NCBI RefSeq assembly: GCF_009766085.1
Contig: NZ_LMUF01000019.1
Coordinates: 1-64,000, forward strand
Reading direction: 5' to 3'
DNA from: Burkholderia sp. S171
GTDB lineage: Bacteria > Pseudomonadota > Gammaproteobacteria > Burkholderiales > Burkholderiaceae
Length of the DNA stretch: 64,000 nucleotides
The stretch's first letter is position 1; each line of letters starts with the position of its first letter. The notes under the pieces were generated by a model that worked only from the letters and a program-made list of their open reading frames with translations, did not search any database and was not told where the DNA came from. A program made the translations under genes and the position numbers. Shown here piece by piece: positions 45,393-54,763 of the stretch.

Positions 45393-48131
45393 TCAGTGAG
45401 CCTCTTCCCAGTTATTACCCACGCCGACTTCCGCCACCAGCGGCACCTTCAGTTTGGCCACGCCGCACATCAACTCCGGCAGGCGCTTGCGGACTTCGGA
45501 CAACTCGGCTTCGGGCACTTCGAGCACGAGTTCATCGTGGACCTGCATGATCATCTTGCTTTCAATCTTCGATGCTTCCAGCCAGTCCTGCACCGCGACC
45601 ATGGAAAGCTTGATCAGGTCGGCGGCCGTGCCTTGCATCGGCGCATTGATTGCCGCGCGCTCGGCGCCTTGCCGGCGCGGTCCGCTGCCGCCGTTGATCT
45701 CGGGCAGCCACAAGCGTCGTCCGAACACGGTCTCGACGAAACCATCGCGCTTCGCCTTCGTGCGCGTTTCGTCCATGTAGCTGGCGACACCCGGATAGCG
45801 CTGAAAATATTTATCGATATACAGCTTCGCCGCATCGCGCGAAATGCCGATATTCGATGCCAATCCGAACGCGCTCATGCCATAGATCAAGCCGAAGTTG
45901 ATCACCTTCGCGATGCGCCGCTGGTCGTTCGACACCTCGATAGGGGTGACGCCGAAAATCTCCGAGGCAGTCGCCCGATGCACGTCTTCGCCCTCGGCGA
46001 ACGAGCGCATGAGCGACGGATCGCCGGAGATATGCGCCATGATTCGCAACTCGATCTGCGAGTAATCCGCCGACACGATCTTGCTGCCCGGCGGCGCGAT
46101 AAACGCCTCGCGAATCCGCCGTCCTTCGGCGGTCCGCACCGGGATGTTCTGCAAGTTCGGTTCATTCGACGAGAGCCGCCCCGTCACTGCCACGGCCTGC
46201 GCATAGTTCGTATGCACGCGGCCGGTCCTGGCATTGACCATGCGCGGCAGCTTGTCGGTGTAAGTAGACTTCAGCTTCGACAAGCCGCGATGTTCAAGCA
46301 AAATCTTCGGCAGCGGATAGTCTTCAGCGAGCTTCTGCAGCACTTCTTCGTCAGTGGAAGGCGCACCGCTCGGCGTCTTTTTGACCACCGGCAATTGCAG
46401 CTTCTCGAAGAAAATCTGGCCGATCTGTTTCGGCGAACCCAGGTTGAATTCGCCGCCCGCGAGCATGTACGCCTCGGCTTCCAACTGAATCAGGCGCGTG
46501 GCGATCTGGCCGCTTTGAACGCGCAGCAATTCGCCGTCGATCAGTACGCCATTGCGCTCCATCTTGCGCAGCACGCGCGATGTCGGCATTTCAATATCGC
46601 GGTAAACCTTCAGCAATTGCGCTTCATCGGCGAGTTGGGGATAAAGCGCCTGATGCAACCGCAACGTAATGTCCGCATCTTCCGCTGCGTAGGGCGCGGC
46701 CTGCTCCAGCGCCACTTCATCAAAGCCAATCTGCGACGCGCCCTTGCCCGCCACCTCTTCGTACTTGATGGTCTTCGCGCCCAGATGCCGAAGCGCGAGA
46801 TTGTCCATGTCGTGCGGCCGGTGCGATTCTAAAACATACGATTGCAACAACGTGTCGTGCTCGACACCATTCAGTTCGATGCCGTAATTCGCCAGCACTT
46901 GTTCATCGTATTTCAGATGCTGGCCGACCTTCTTCTTCGACGGATCTTCAAGCCACGATTTAAGCTTTTGCAGGACTTCGTCGCGCGGCAATTGCAGCGG
47001 CGCGTCCGGCCCGCGATGCGCGACCGGAATATAAGCCGCGTGCCCCGACTCGACCGACACGGACAATCCGACCAGTTGCGCGAGCATGGGGTCGAGCGCA
47101 GTCGTTTCGGTATCGAACGAAGTCAGCTCGGCGGCGTTGATGCGCGCGAGCCATTCGTCGAATTGCTCCCACGTCTGGACGGTTTCATAATGCCGCTCAA
47201 TTTCAGTGGCCGCAGCAGGTGGGGTGTCGACCGGACCTTCCACCGCGTCCGCGATCTCCACTTCTCGCAGCCAGGTCTTGAAACCGTGGCGCGTGAACAG
47301 GTCGCGCAATTCGTCGCGGGCCTCGGGCCGCGCCGGAAGCGTTTCCTCGATCGACACGATCTGCTCCGTCAGGTCGCACTCCGTCTGTACGGTAACGAGC
47401 TGTTTCGCCATGGGGAGGAAGGTGAGAGCCTTGCGCAGATTGTCTCCCACCGCACCTTTGATTTCTTCCGCATGTGCCACGATGCCATCGAGGGTTTCGT
47501 ATTGTGCAAGCCATTTCAACGCCGTCTTCGGCCCGCATTTTTCGACACCCGGTACGTTATCGACCGTATCGCCGATGAGCGAGAGATAGTCGACGATCCG
47601 CTCCGGCGGCACGCCGAACTTATTCAGCACCCCGGCGCGATCGAGCGTCTCGTTGGACATTGTGTTGATGAGGGTGACATGATTCGTCACAAGCTGCGCC
47701 AGATCCTTGTCCCCGGTCGACACGACCACTTTCATGCCGCGCTTTTCGGCGGCAACTGCAAGCGTGCCAATGACGTCGTCGGCCTCCACGCCTTCGATCA
47801 TCACCAGCGGCCAGCCGAGCGCTCGCACGATCACGTGGATGGGCTCTATCTGTTTAGAGAGGTCCTCGGGCATCGACGCCCGGTTTGCCTTGTAATCTGG
47901 ATACCAGTCGTCACGAAATGTCTTGCCTTTGGCGTCGAATACGCACGCGCTATACTCTGCGTTGATGTCTTTTCGCAACCGCCGCAGCATGTTGATCATT
48001 CCGTACAGCGCGCCGGTTGGACCGCCGTCGGGGCCGCGTAAATCCGGCATGGCGTGGTAGGCCCGATAGAGATAGCTGGATCCGTCGACCAATAGCAGGG
48101 TCTTACCTTCAAGATTAAGTTCTTCAGGCAT
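45393..48131 (-). CDS. polA: DNA polymerase I
   Basis: The 912-residue polymerase has all three activities: an N-terminal 5'-3' nuclease (about 1-300, VEADDVIGTLA and GDKDLAQLV metal sites), a 3'-5' exonuclease domain with intact FDTETTALDPM (about 340) and the polymerase domain with motif A DYSQIELRIMAHIS (about 690), motif B (RRIAKVINFGLIYGMSAFG) and motif C MQVHDELVLEVP (about 865). The ATG at 48131 is preferred; one at 48140 would overlap the divergent LOG gene, whose start lies 1 bp away at 48133. Confidence 0.97.
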   Translation of the reverse strand: MPEELNLEGKTLLLVDGSSYLYRAYHAMPDLRGPDGGPTGALYGMINMLRRLRKDINAEYSACVFDAKGKTFRDDWYPDYKANRASMPEDLSKQIEPIHVIVRALGWPLVMIEGVEADDVIGTLAVAAEKRGMKVVVSTGDKDLAQLVTNHVTLINTMSNETLDRAGVLNKFGVPPERIVDYLSLIGDTVDNVPGVEKCGPKTALKWLAQYETLDGIVAHAEEIKGAVGDNLRKALTFLPMAKQLVTVQTECDLTEQIVSIEETLPARPEARDELRDLFTRHGFKTWLREVEIADAVEGPVDTPPAAATEIERHYETVQTWEQFDEWLARINAAELTSFDTETTALDPMLAQLVGLSVSVESGHAAYIPVAHRGPDAPLQLPRDEVLQKLKSWLEDPSKKKVGQHLKYDEQVLANYGIELNGVEHDTLLQSYVLESHRPHDMDNLALRHLGAKTIKYEEVAGKGASQIGFDEVALEQAAPYAAEDADITLRLHQALYPQLADEAQLLKVYRDIEMPTSRVLRKMERNGVLIDGELLRVQSGQIATRLIQLEAEAYMLAGGEFNLGSPKQIGQIFFEKLQLPVVKKTPSGAPSTDEEVLQKLAEDYPLPKILLEHRGLSKLKSTYTDKLPRMVNARTGRVHTNYAQAVAVTGRLSSNEPNLQNIPVRTAEGRRIREAFIAPPGSKIVSADYSQIELRIMAHISGDPSLMRSFAEGEDVHRATASEIFGVTPIEVSNDQRRIAKVINFGLIYGMSAFGLASNIGISRDAAKLYIDKYFQRYPGVASYMDETRTKAKRDGFVETVFGRRLWLPEINGGSGPRRQGAERAAINAPMQGTAADLIKLSMVAVQDWLEASKIESKMIMQVHDELVLEVPEAELSEVRKRLPELMCGVAKLKVPLVAEVGVGNNWEEAH

Positions 48132-48132
48132 T

Positions 48133-48882
48133 ATGAACAAAAGAAAAGTGATTCCGAGTCTGCGATCGCTCGCAGATCAAGAGCGCGCGACGGCCAAGAA
48201 GGCCCGCGCATCGTGGCAGATGTTCACGATTATGGCAGAGTTTATCGAGGCGACGGAGTACCTGTCGGAGATCCGCCCTGCCATCAGCATCTATGGTTCG
48301 GCGCGCTTGAAACCGGAGTCGCCGTACTACAAGCTCACCATGGAAATCGCGCAGAAATTCTCTGACGCGGGCTTCGCCGTCATCTCCGGCGGTGGTCCCG
48401 GCATCATGGAGGCGGCCAACAAGGGTGCTCACGCGGGAAAGTCGCCGTCGGTGGGGCTGAACATCGAGTTGCCGCACGAGCAGTCGGGCAACCAGTGGCA
48501 GGATATCTCGTTGCGTTTCCGGCACTTCTTCACGCGTAAGGTCACGTTCGTGAAGAATTCGGATGCGGTGGTCGTCATGCCGGGCGGTTTCGGTACGCTG
48601 GATGAAATGGCGGAAGTGCTGACGCTGATCCAGACCAAGAAGTCGCGGCATGTGCCCATCGTGCTGGTCGGCGCCGAGTTCTGGGAAGGCTTGCTCTCGT
48701 GGTTCCGCAACACGCTGATCCCGACTGGCGTGATCAGCGCGAAGGATCTCGACCTGATGCAAGTGATCGACGACCCGGACCAGGTGCTCGAAGCGGTGCT
48801 GCAGTTCTATGAAGACCGCGAGACCGCGGAAGAACAGCCGGCCGAAGGCAAGTCGGACGAAGACCGGATGTTCTATCTGTGA
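48133..48882 (+). CDS. LOG family protein (TIGR00730)
   Basis: The 249-residue protein has the Rossmann-like LOG fold with the family motif PGGFGTLDE (about residue 155) and the GGGPGIMEAANKGA loop (about 88). LOG proteins release cytokinin bases from nucleotides in plants; bacterial members hydrolyse nucleotides such as AMP, and their physiological role is often unclear. The start is back to back with polA, so promoters of both genes must overlap the opposite coding regions. A strong terminator follows. Confidence 0.92.
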   Translation: MNKRKVIPSLRSLADQERATAKKARASWQMFTIMAEFIEATEYLSEIRPAISIYGSARLKPESPYYKLTMEIAQKFSDAGFAVISGGGPGIMEAANKGAHAGKSPSVGLNIELPHEQSGNQWQDISLRFRHFFTRKVTFVKNSDAVVVMPGGFGTLDEMAEVLTLIQTKKSRHVPIVLVGAEFWEGLLSWFRNTLIPTGVISAKDLDLMQVIDDPDQVLEAVLQFYEDRETAEEQPAEGKSDEDRMFYL

Positions 48883-48930
48883 TGGGTTGATAGCGGATTC
48901 GATAACTTCAATAACGTATGCGCTCGATGA

Positions 48931-48956
48931 GCGGCTCCTTTCGGAGCCGCTTTTTT
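48931..48956 (+). terminator. Terminator of the LOG-family gene
   Basis: GCGGCTCC-TTTC-GGAGCCGC followed by TTTTTT, 48 bp after the stop codon: a textbook intrinsic terminator on the plus strand. Confidence 0.92.
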
Positions 48957-48972
48957 GCGTTATGGCAAAGCC

Positions 48973-50505
48973 CTATTGGAATGCAACTTCCGCAAAACCC
49001 CGCAACTTCCGGCTATGCAATTTCGATAGCCCGTTCATCCGCAGCAACTCCATCGCCTTGACGCCAATCTGCAAGTGCTGATCCACTTGCGCGCGATAAA
49101 ACTGGTCCGCCATGCCCGGCAATTTCAATTCGCCGTGCAGAGGTTTATCGGAGACGCAAAGCAAGGTTCCGTAAGGCACGCGAAAACGGAATCCATTGGC
49201 CGCAATGGTTGCACTTTCCATATCGAGCGCAATCGCCCGGCTTTGCGACAAACGCTGTACCGGCTCACGGTGATCGCGTAACTCCCAGTTACGGTTATCC
49301 ACGCTCGCCACGGTTCCCGTGCGCATGACGTGCTTCAGATCAATGCCTTCGAGCTTCGTCACTTGCGCGACCGCTTTCTCCAGCGCAACCTGGACTTCAG
49401 CCAAGGCGGGAATCGGAATCCAGAGCGGCAAATCGGCGTCGAGCACATGGTCTTCACGCACGTAACCATGCGCCAATACATAGTCGCCCAGGCGTTGCGT
49501 ATTCCTCAATCCCGCGCAATGCCCGAGCATGATCCACGCATGCGGACGAAGCACCGCTATATGGTCCGTGATCGTCTTCGCGTTCGACGGTCCGACGCCG
49601 ATATTGACCATGGTGATGCCGCTGCCATCGGCTCGTTTCAGATGATAGGCGGGCATTTGCGGCAAGCGGGGAGGCGCGACGCCCTGCTGCTCCTCTTGCG
49701 AGTCGCCCAGGTTCTCGTTGCCCGTAATCACGTCGCCGGGTTCCACGAACGACGTATATTCGCTTCTATACGCCCGGGTTTCTTCATCGTCCGCGCGTGA
49801 CATGATCGTGCGTCCGAGCTTCACGAATTCATCGATATAAAACTGGTAGTTCGTGTAGAGCACATAGTTCTGGAAATGCGTAGGCGCAGTCGCGGTGTAA
49901 TGCTTCAGCCGATGCAAAGAGAAATCCACCCGCGCTGCCGTAAACAACGCGAGCGGATGCGGTTCGCCCGGAGCCGGTTCGTAGGTGCCGTTCACAATGC
50001 GGTCGTCGAGCCGCGCGAGATCGGGCATATCGAAGATATTGCGCATGGCGAGCAGCCGGTCGCGATCCAGGTCGCCTTCCAGGTGAATGCCTTCCGCAAA
50101 CGCGAAGTGAATGGGCACGGGTTGCGCCGACACACCCACCTCAATCCCGACATGATGATTCTTGGTAAGCAGCCGCAATTGCTCGCGATAATAATGACCA
50201 AATAAATCAGGCCGCGTGAGCGTGGTTTCGAAAATACCCGGCCCTGCGACAAAGCCATATGAACGGCGTGAATCAATTTGCGTATTCAACTCGGTACGCA
50301 CGCGCACGAACGGATAACACGCCCGCACGCGATGTGAAAAAGGTTCGTTCTTTCTATAACGCGCGAAAGCGTCGCGCAGGAAAGAGGTGTTGGCTTCGTA
50401 GATTGCCGATACCCGCGCGACCGCGGCCACGGGGTCGTCGAAAGATTCCGTGGGGAAGTTGTTGGCAGGCGTGGAATGGCTTGCTTGAGTCCGGTCGTTT
50501 GTCAT
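48973..50505 (-). CDS. amn: AMP nucleosidase
   Basis: The 510-residue enzyme splits AMP into adenine and ribose 5-phosphate, which regulates the AMP pool. The N-terminal AMP-nucleosidase domain (about 1-200) precedes a purine nucleoside phosphorylase-like catalytic domain (about 285-500) with GITMVNIGVGPSNAKTITDHIAVL and the base-binding segment ALDMESATIAANGFRFRVPYGTLLCVSDKP. Length is close to that of the family. The gene is monocistronic and converges with the LOG gene, another nucleotide-cleaving protein. Confidence 0.94.
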   Translation of the reverse strand: MTNDRTQASHSTPANNFPTESFDDPVAAVARVSAIYEANTSFLRDAFARYRKNEPFSHRVRACYPFVRVRTELNTQIDSRRSYGFVAGPGIFETTLTRPDLFGHYYREQLRLLTKNHHVGIEVGVSAQPVPIHFAFAEGIHLEGDLDRDRLLAMRNIFDMPDLARLDDRIVNGTYEPAPGEPHPLALFTAARVDFSLHRLKHYTATAPTHFQNYVLYTNYQFYIDEFVKLGRTIMSRADDEETRAYRSEYTSFVEPGDVITGNENLGDSQEEQQGVAPPRLPQMPAYHLKRADGSGITMVNIGVGPSNAKTITDHIAVLRPHAWIMLGHCAGLRNTQRLGDYVLAHGYVREDHVLDADLPLWIPIPALAEVQVALEKAVAQVTKLEGIDLKHVMRTGTVASVDNRNWELRDHREPVQRLSQSRAIALDMESATIAANGFRFRVPYGTLLCVSDKPLHGELKLPGMADQFYRAQVDQHLQIGVKAMELLRMNGLSKLHSRKLRGFAEVAFQ

Positions 50506-50716
50506 GATCTTCTGCGCTCTTGTGATGAATCGACATTAACACGGAAGAACCACACGCCCATGAACACCCCTCCCGGCGATGCGTTTCTTCAACACGTTCC
50601 ACCGCGCCAACACGCTTTCAATGAAACCAGCGCAAAATAAGGCTTTTAGGCGGGGTTCAACGTCCCTTTAGCGAGTGCGTTTTGCTAAAATTCGGGCACT
50701 CATCTGGAGAAACATC

Positions 50717-51115
50717 ATGAAGCCGCTTCAATCTGTCGCCATCGCGGCCATTCTCGCCGCAGCCAGCATGGGCGCCTACGCGCAATCGGCCGTCGCGACG
50801 GATGCTCCTCCGGCGCACGTCATGTCGCCTGAAGAGAATGCCGGGCTGCCGGACCTGAAGGCCATCAACCGGCCCGCCGCACAGGTTACGTCGAAGGTCG
50901 AAATTTCGCCGCCGCGCCTGCCGAGCTATCACGAAGAGAGCACGAACGGCACCGAAATCACGGAATACCGCGACAAAGGCAAACCCGTCGAAATCAACGT
51001 GCGCTCGAATTTCGGCACGCGTTATCAGATGAGCGCGCCTGCCGACACGTCACCGACCGTCCGCGATAACGGCAAGCCCAGCACGCGCCTGCCATCGTGG
51101 AACCTGACGTACTGA
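50717..51115 (+). CDS. DUF2782 family exported protein
   Basis: The 132-residue protein has a cleaved signal peptide (MKPLQSVAIAAILAAASMGAYA, cut after AYA near residue 22) and a short mature domain of the DUF2782 family (about residues 60-110, EITEYRDKGKPVEINVRSNFG). The function is unknown. In many proteobacteria the gene lies beside thrB and polA, as it does here. CTGGAGA lies 7 bases before the ATG. Confidence 0.88.
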   Translation: MKPLQSVAIAAILAAASMGAYAQSAVATDAPPAHVMSPEENAGLPDLKAINRPAAQVTSKVEISPPRLPSYHEESTNGTEITEYRDKGKPVEINVRSNFGTRYQMSAPADTSPTVRDNGKPSTRLPSWNLTY

Positions 51116-51273
51116 GCGTTAATTGAAGGGTTGTTGAGCGCTCAGCAACCTGTGACCTCTGCCCGTTTCATCCGCTGAGCCCTGCGCCGCGCCGCCGTAT
51201 TTCGGCAACGCAACGCGTGACTGACGCGCCCGTCGGTCATCCTGCAAGTTCAACCTCACCGACGCTCTCCCGC

Positions 51274-52251
51274 ATGGCCGTATTCACCGCTGTCACCGAT
51301 TCCCAGCTCACCGACTGGCTGCAACACTACGAACTCGGCGAAGCCGTCGATTTCCGTGGCATTGCATCCGGCATCGAGAACAGCAACTTCTTCCTGACGA
51401 CCACGCGCGGCGCGTATGTGCTGACGATCTTCGAGAACCTCACGGCCACGCAATTGCCGTTTTATCTCGATTTGATGCGCCATCTGGCGTCGCACGCCGT
51501 GCCGGTACCCGACCCCATGCAACGTCGCGACGGCACGCTTTTCGGCACGCTGAACGGCAAGCCGGCGGCGATCGTGACGAAGCTGGACGGCGCTCCGGAA
51601 CTGGCGCCGGGGCCGCTCCATTGCATCGAAGTGGGCCGGATGCTGGCGCGGCTTCATTTGGCGGGCCGGGATTTCCCCACGCATCAACCGAATTTGCGCA
51701 GCCTCGCGTGGTGGCAGGAGAACGTGCCCGCCGTGCTATCGCATTTGAGCGACGCACAGCGCACGCTGATCAACGGCGAACTCGCCCATCAGGCGGCGTT
51801 TTTTGCATCGGACGAGTATCGGGCGCTACCCGAAGGCCCGTGCCATTGCGACCTGTTCCGCGACAACGTGCTGTTCGCCCATCCAACAGCCGATGAAACG
51901 CGGCTCGGCGGGTTCTTCGACTTCTATTTCGCCGGCAACGACAAATGGCTCTTCGATGTCGCCGTGTGCGTGAACGACTGGTGCGTCGATCTGGCAAGCG
52001 GCGCGCTGGATATCGCCCGGGTCGACGCGTTGTTGCGTGCCTATCAGACCGTTCGGCCGTTCACGCCGGCTGAAGCGCATCACTGGAACGACATGCTGCG
52101 CGCCGGCGCGCTGCGCTTCTGGGTATCGCGTCTTTATGATTTTTACCGGCCACGCGAAGCTGAGATGCTAAAACCGCACGATCCCGGCCATTTCGAACGC
52201 ATTTTGCGCGAGCGCATCAAAGTTGCGCCTCCTCCCGTTCACGGTAATTAA
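51274..52251 (+). CDS. thrB: Homoserine kinase
   Basis: The 325-residue enzyme phosphorylates homoserine on the way to threonine. It has the aminoglycoside-phosphotransferase (choline kinase-like) fold of ThrB type II, not the GHMP fold of E. coli ThrB. The catalytic loop is [12 protein letters not shown] (about residue 190) and the metal motif GFFDFYFAG follows (about 212). The ATG at 51274 begins the family-typical [16 protein letters not shown]. It ends 3 bp before the next gene. Confidence 0.94.
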   Translation: MAVFTAVTDSQLTDWLQHYELGEAVDFRGIASGIENSNFFLTTTRGAYVLTIFENLTATQLPFYLDLMRHLASHAVPVPDPMQRRDGTLFGTLNGKPAAIVTKLDGAPELAPGPLHCIEVGRMLARLHLAGRDFPTHQPNLRSLAWWQENVPAVLSHLSDAQRTLINGELAHQAAFFASDEYRALPEGPCHCDLFRDNVLFAHPTADETRLGGFFDFYFAGNDKWLFDVAVCVNDWCVDLASGALDIARVDALLRAYQTVRPFTPAEAHHWNDMLRAGALRFWVSRLYDFYRPREAEMLKPHDPGHFERILRERIKVAPPPVHGN

Positions 52252-52254
52252 TCA

Positions 52255-53073
52255 ATGCAATTGATCGAAGTCCCCGCTAAAACCGGTTATGTGTGGTTCC
52301 GCCAGGGTATCTGGCTGTTTCGCCGGAATCCGCTCGCGTTTCTCACGGTGTTCTTCGCCTATCTGTTTGCCATGACGCTGATCTCGCGGCTGCCGCTGAT
52401 CGGTCCGGTGCTGCCGCTGCTGCTGATTCCGGGCGTGGCCGTGGGGTTCATGGCGGCTTGCCGCAATACCATCGCGAAGAAACCGGTCTGGCCGACGGTG
52501 CTCATCGACGGCTTTCGTGCTTACGGACAGATCGTCGCGCGCCGCCTGCTCGTGCTCGGCGTGATCTATGTCGTTGCGATGGGCCTGATCTTCGCCGCGT
52601 CCGCGCTGGTCGATGACGGCCTGCTGCTCAACATGATGCTCGGCAACGGTCCGGCCGGTGATCCGGAAACCGTGGCGGCAAGTTTCAACCCGCTTGCGGT
52701 GCTGGTCGCCATGGTCTGCTATCTGCCAGTCGCCATGCTGTTCTGGTTCGCGCCTATTTTGGTCGCTTGGCACGACGTGCCGCCGGTGAAAGCGCTGTTT
52801 TTCAGCTTTGTCAGCTGCTGGCGCAATCGCGGCGCATTTGTGATTTACGGCGTGTTGTGGATTGGTATTGCGCTCGCCGTGTCCTTCGGACTCAGCGCGT
52901 TGATGCAGGTGCTTGGCGCGGCACAGGAAATGGCGCTCGCGGTGCTGATGCCGGCGTCCATCCTTGTGACAACCGCGTTGTACTGCTCGTTTTACGCGAC
53001 GTATCGCGGCTGTTTCGGCGTGCAATCGGAAGATTCACCTGATATCCCGGATCCGTCCCAACCGCCGGTGTGA
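52255..53073 (+). CDS. BPSS1780-type membrane protein
   Basis: The 272-residue inner-membrane protein has about six helices and is named after the Burkholderia pseudomallei BPSS1780 family. The N-terminus VPAKTGYVWFRQGIWLFRRNPLAF is typical. The function is unknown. It follows thrB with a 3-bp gap and is followed by a strong terminator, so both genes form a unit, possibly with the DUF2782 gene. Confidence 0.9.
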   Translation: MQLIEVPAKTGYVWFRQGIWLFRRNPLAFLTVFFAYLFAMTLISRLPLIGPVLPLLLIPGVAVGFMAACRNTIAKKPVWPTVLIDGFRAYGQIVARRLLVLGVIYVVAMGLIFAASALVDDGLLLNMMLGNGPAGDPETVAASFNPLAVLVAMVCYLPVAMLFWFAPILVAWHDVPPVKALFFSFVSCWRNRGAFVIYGVLWIGIALAVSFGLSALMQVLGAAQEMALAVLMPASILVTTALYCSFYATYRGCFGVQSEDSPDIPDPSQPPV

Positions 53074-53104
53074 GTCTTCCCGGATGAACGAATCCCGATG
53101 ATCG

Positions 53105-53134
53105 AACGTCGATGACCGCCCAGTCATCGACGTT
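53105..53134 (+). terminator. Terminator after the thrB unit
   Basis: AACGTCGATGAC and GTCATCGACGTT form a 12-bp stem with a 6-base loop, followed by TTGTTTTG. It ends the thrB and BPSS1780-type transcript. Confidence 0.88.
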
Positions 53135-53178
53135 TTGTTTTGTGGTGTGCTGCGAAGTTGGGGTTTGCCGTTTCCTTC

Positions 53179-53199
53179 GTACGCTAAATATTTGCGTAC
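53179..53199. promoter_or_regulatory. Palindrome upstream of ohrR, candidate operator
   Basis: GTACGC-TAAATATTT-GCGTAC has perfect 6-bp arms and a nearly symmetric AT centre. It lies 44 bp before the ohrR start, where a repressor would block the promoter. Autoregulation by OhrR is the likely reading. Confidence 0.6.
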
Positions 53200-53242
53200 A
53201 CTAACGCTATATCCGTTTTCAGCGTATTCATGCGCGACCGCC

Positions 53243-53695
53243 ATGACCTCTGCCCCGCAATTCCCGCTCGAACTCGACGCCCAGCTTTGCTTCGCGCTGT
53301 ACTCGACTTCACTCGCGATGACCAAGACGTACAAACCGCTGCTGGATAAAGTCGGACTGACCTATCCGCAGTACCTGACCATGCTAGTCCTGTGGCAAAG
53401 CGACGACCTGACCGTCAAGCAGATGGCCGAACGGCTGAGCCTCGATTCGGCCACCATGACACCGCTGCTCAAGCGTCTCGAAGCGCAAGGGTACGTCAAG
53501 CGCGTGCGCGGCATTGAAGACGAGCGGCAAGTGCATATCCACCTGACCGATGCCGGCCGTGAACTGAAAAACGCTATCCGCGATATTCCCGGCGAGATCT
53601 ACTGTGCAGCCGGATCAGACGCCGACCGGCTTATCAAGTTGCGCGACGACCTGATGCGTCTGCGTGCATCGCTGATCGAATACAACGAAGCCTAA
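53243..53695 (+). CDS. ohrR: Organic-hydroperoxide-sensing MarR regulator
   Basis: The 150-residue MarR protein has the reactive cysteine of OhrR in LDAQLCFALYSTSLAM (about residue 15) and the tyrosine partners in the next helix (TKTYKPLL). The HTH is around residues 60-85 (TVKQMAERLSLDSATMTPLLKRLEAQGYV). Oxidation of the cysteine by organic peroxide releases DNA and turns on ohr, the next gene. The ATG at 53243 places the cysteine at the family position. Confidence 0.9.
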   Translation: MTSAPQFPLELDAQLCFALYSTSLAMTKTYKPLLDKVGLTYPQYLTMLVLWQSDDLTVKQMAERLSLDSATMTPLLKRLEAQGYVKRVRGIEDERQVHIHLTDAGRELKNAIRDIPGEIYCAAGSDADRLIKLRDDLMRLRASLIEYNEA

Positions 53696-53743
53696 AAAAC
53701 CCGATAGTCACAATCAATTGCTCGCATGTCCATTTAATTTGCA

Positions 53744-53758
53744 CACTAATGATTAGTG
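53744..53758. promoter_or_regulatory. Palindrome upstream of ohr
   Basis: CACTAAT-G-ATTAGTG is a perfect 7-bp palindrome 97 bp before the ohr start. It could be an operator for ohr, but its sequence differs from the palindrome in front of ohrR. Confidence 0.45.
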
Positions 53759-53854
53759 CGATATATTTATTCCTGTTGGCACCGCGTTACCGGACTTAAA
53801 CCTGCAGTACCCTATTTCTGCCGCCGAGCGGCAACCATTAAACAGGAGAACATC

Positions 53855-54274
53855 ATGAGCATCCTTTACACAGCAACTGCAACGAGCACGGGTGGCCGCG
53901 ACGGCCGGGCAGTATCGTCTGATGAAAACCTGGATGTGAAATTGAGCGCGCCGAAGGAATTGGGCGGCTCGGGCGCTGCCGGCACGAACCCGGAGCAACT
54001 GTTTGCCGCTGGCTATTCGGCCTGTTTCCTGAGCGCGATGAAGTTTGTTGCCGGTCAGCAAAAGAAGACCATTCCCGCCGACACGACCGTCACCGCCGAC
54101 GTGGGCGTGGGCCCGAACGACAAGGGTGGCTTTGCACTGGACGTTGAATTGCGGGTTTCTTTGCCGGGACTGGACGTGGCGGAAGCCCAAACGCTGGTAG
54201 AGACGGCTCACCAAGTGTGCCCGTACTCGAACGCGACGCGCGGTAACGTCGACGTACGCGTCAAGTTGGTCTGA
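53855..54274 (+). CDS. ohr: Organic hydroperoxide resistance protein
   Basis: The 139-residue Ohr/OsmC-fold peroxidase reduces organic hydroperoxides with lipoyl or thiol donors. The two active-site cysteines are present in AAGYSACFLSAMKF (about residue 60) and HQVCPYSNATRGN (about 124), and the arginine loop sits in the N-terminal part. It follows ohrR by 159 bp on the same strand; the gap contains a separate palindrome, so ohr may also have its own promoter. The ATG at 53855 has AGGAG 9 bases upstream. Confidence 0.95.
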   Translation: MSILYTATATSTGGRDGRAVSSDENLDVKLSAPKELGGSGAAGTNPEQLFAAGYSACFLSAMKFVAGQQKKTIPADTTVTADVGVGPNDKGGFALDVELRVSLPGLDVAEAQTLVETAHQVCPYSNATRGNVDVRVKLV

Positions 54275-54353
54275 GCCCAGAGCGTGGCGCGCTGGTGCGG
54301 TGAAAAGCCCGCGCCTGCCGCTCCAGCAAAGCTTCAGCAACCGCCAGACGCAA

Positions 54354-54384
54354 AAATGCCGGCCTTCGTGGCCGGCATTTTTTT
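54354..54384. terminator. Terminator of ohr, bidirectional
   Basis: ATGCCGGCC-TTCGT-GGCCGGCAT has a 9-bp stem with A-run on the left and T-run on the right, so it can stop ohr on the plus strand and the DUF3563 gene on the minus strand. Confidence 0.88.
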
Positions 54385-54459
54385 GCTTCGACAACGCCGT
54401 TTTCAGCGTGACGAATCCTGCTTGTCCTTCTTCCGACTATCGAATTACCGCCGCCGGAA

Positions 54460-54633
54460 TTACTGTGCGAGCCACGAGGGATGACGCGACGTGGCGCGAC
54501 GATCCAACTTCTGCATGCGGTATTCGAGGTCGTAAATGTCAGTGGCTTCGGCCAGATAAGCGTCGTTGCGCTCCTTGTCACGCTGGTCGGCGGATTTGGT
54601 CAGGAACAGGAAGAGGCGGCTGAGCAGATACAT
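54460..54633 (-). CDS. DUF3563 family small protein
   Basis: A 57-residue protein, MYLLSRLFLFLTKSADQRDK at the start and AYLAEATDIYDLEYRMQKLD in the middle, which I recognise as DUF3563. The family is common in Burkholderiaceae and has no known function. Charged helices follow a hydrophobic start that may touch the membrane. The stop is TAA at 54460. Palindromic AGGGTAAT-type motifs lie just upstream. Confidence 0.85.
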   Translation of the reverse strand: MYLLSRLFLFLTKSADQRDKERNDAYLAEATDIYDLEYRMQKLDRRATSRHPSWLAQ

Positions 54634-54657
54634 GGTGAACCTCGCTTAAATGATTAG

Positions 54658-54699
54658 GGTAATTACCTAGTGCTTGATCGAAGTATAGGGTAATCCCTA
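54658..54699. promoter_or_regulatory. Twin AGGGTAAT palindromes before the DUF3563 gene
   Basis: GGTAATTACC (54658-54667) is a perfect palindrome and TAGGG-TAAT-CCCTA (54686-54699) is a second one; both contain AGGGTAAT. They lie 25-66 bp upstream of the DUF3563 start, over the likely promoter. The binding factor is unknown. Confidence 0.4.
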
Positions 54700-54763
54700 A
54701 GCAAATGCTAGCGCTCAAAAAAGAATCTCATTGATACGAAAGACTTTTTTACAACACTTGGCG

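Noticed and set aside
45378..48041. Two long plus-strand frames (484 and 399 codons) inside polA
   Set aside because: They are antisense shadows of a complete polymerase gene and have no recognisable domain.
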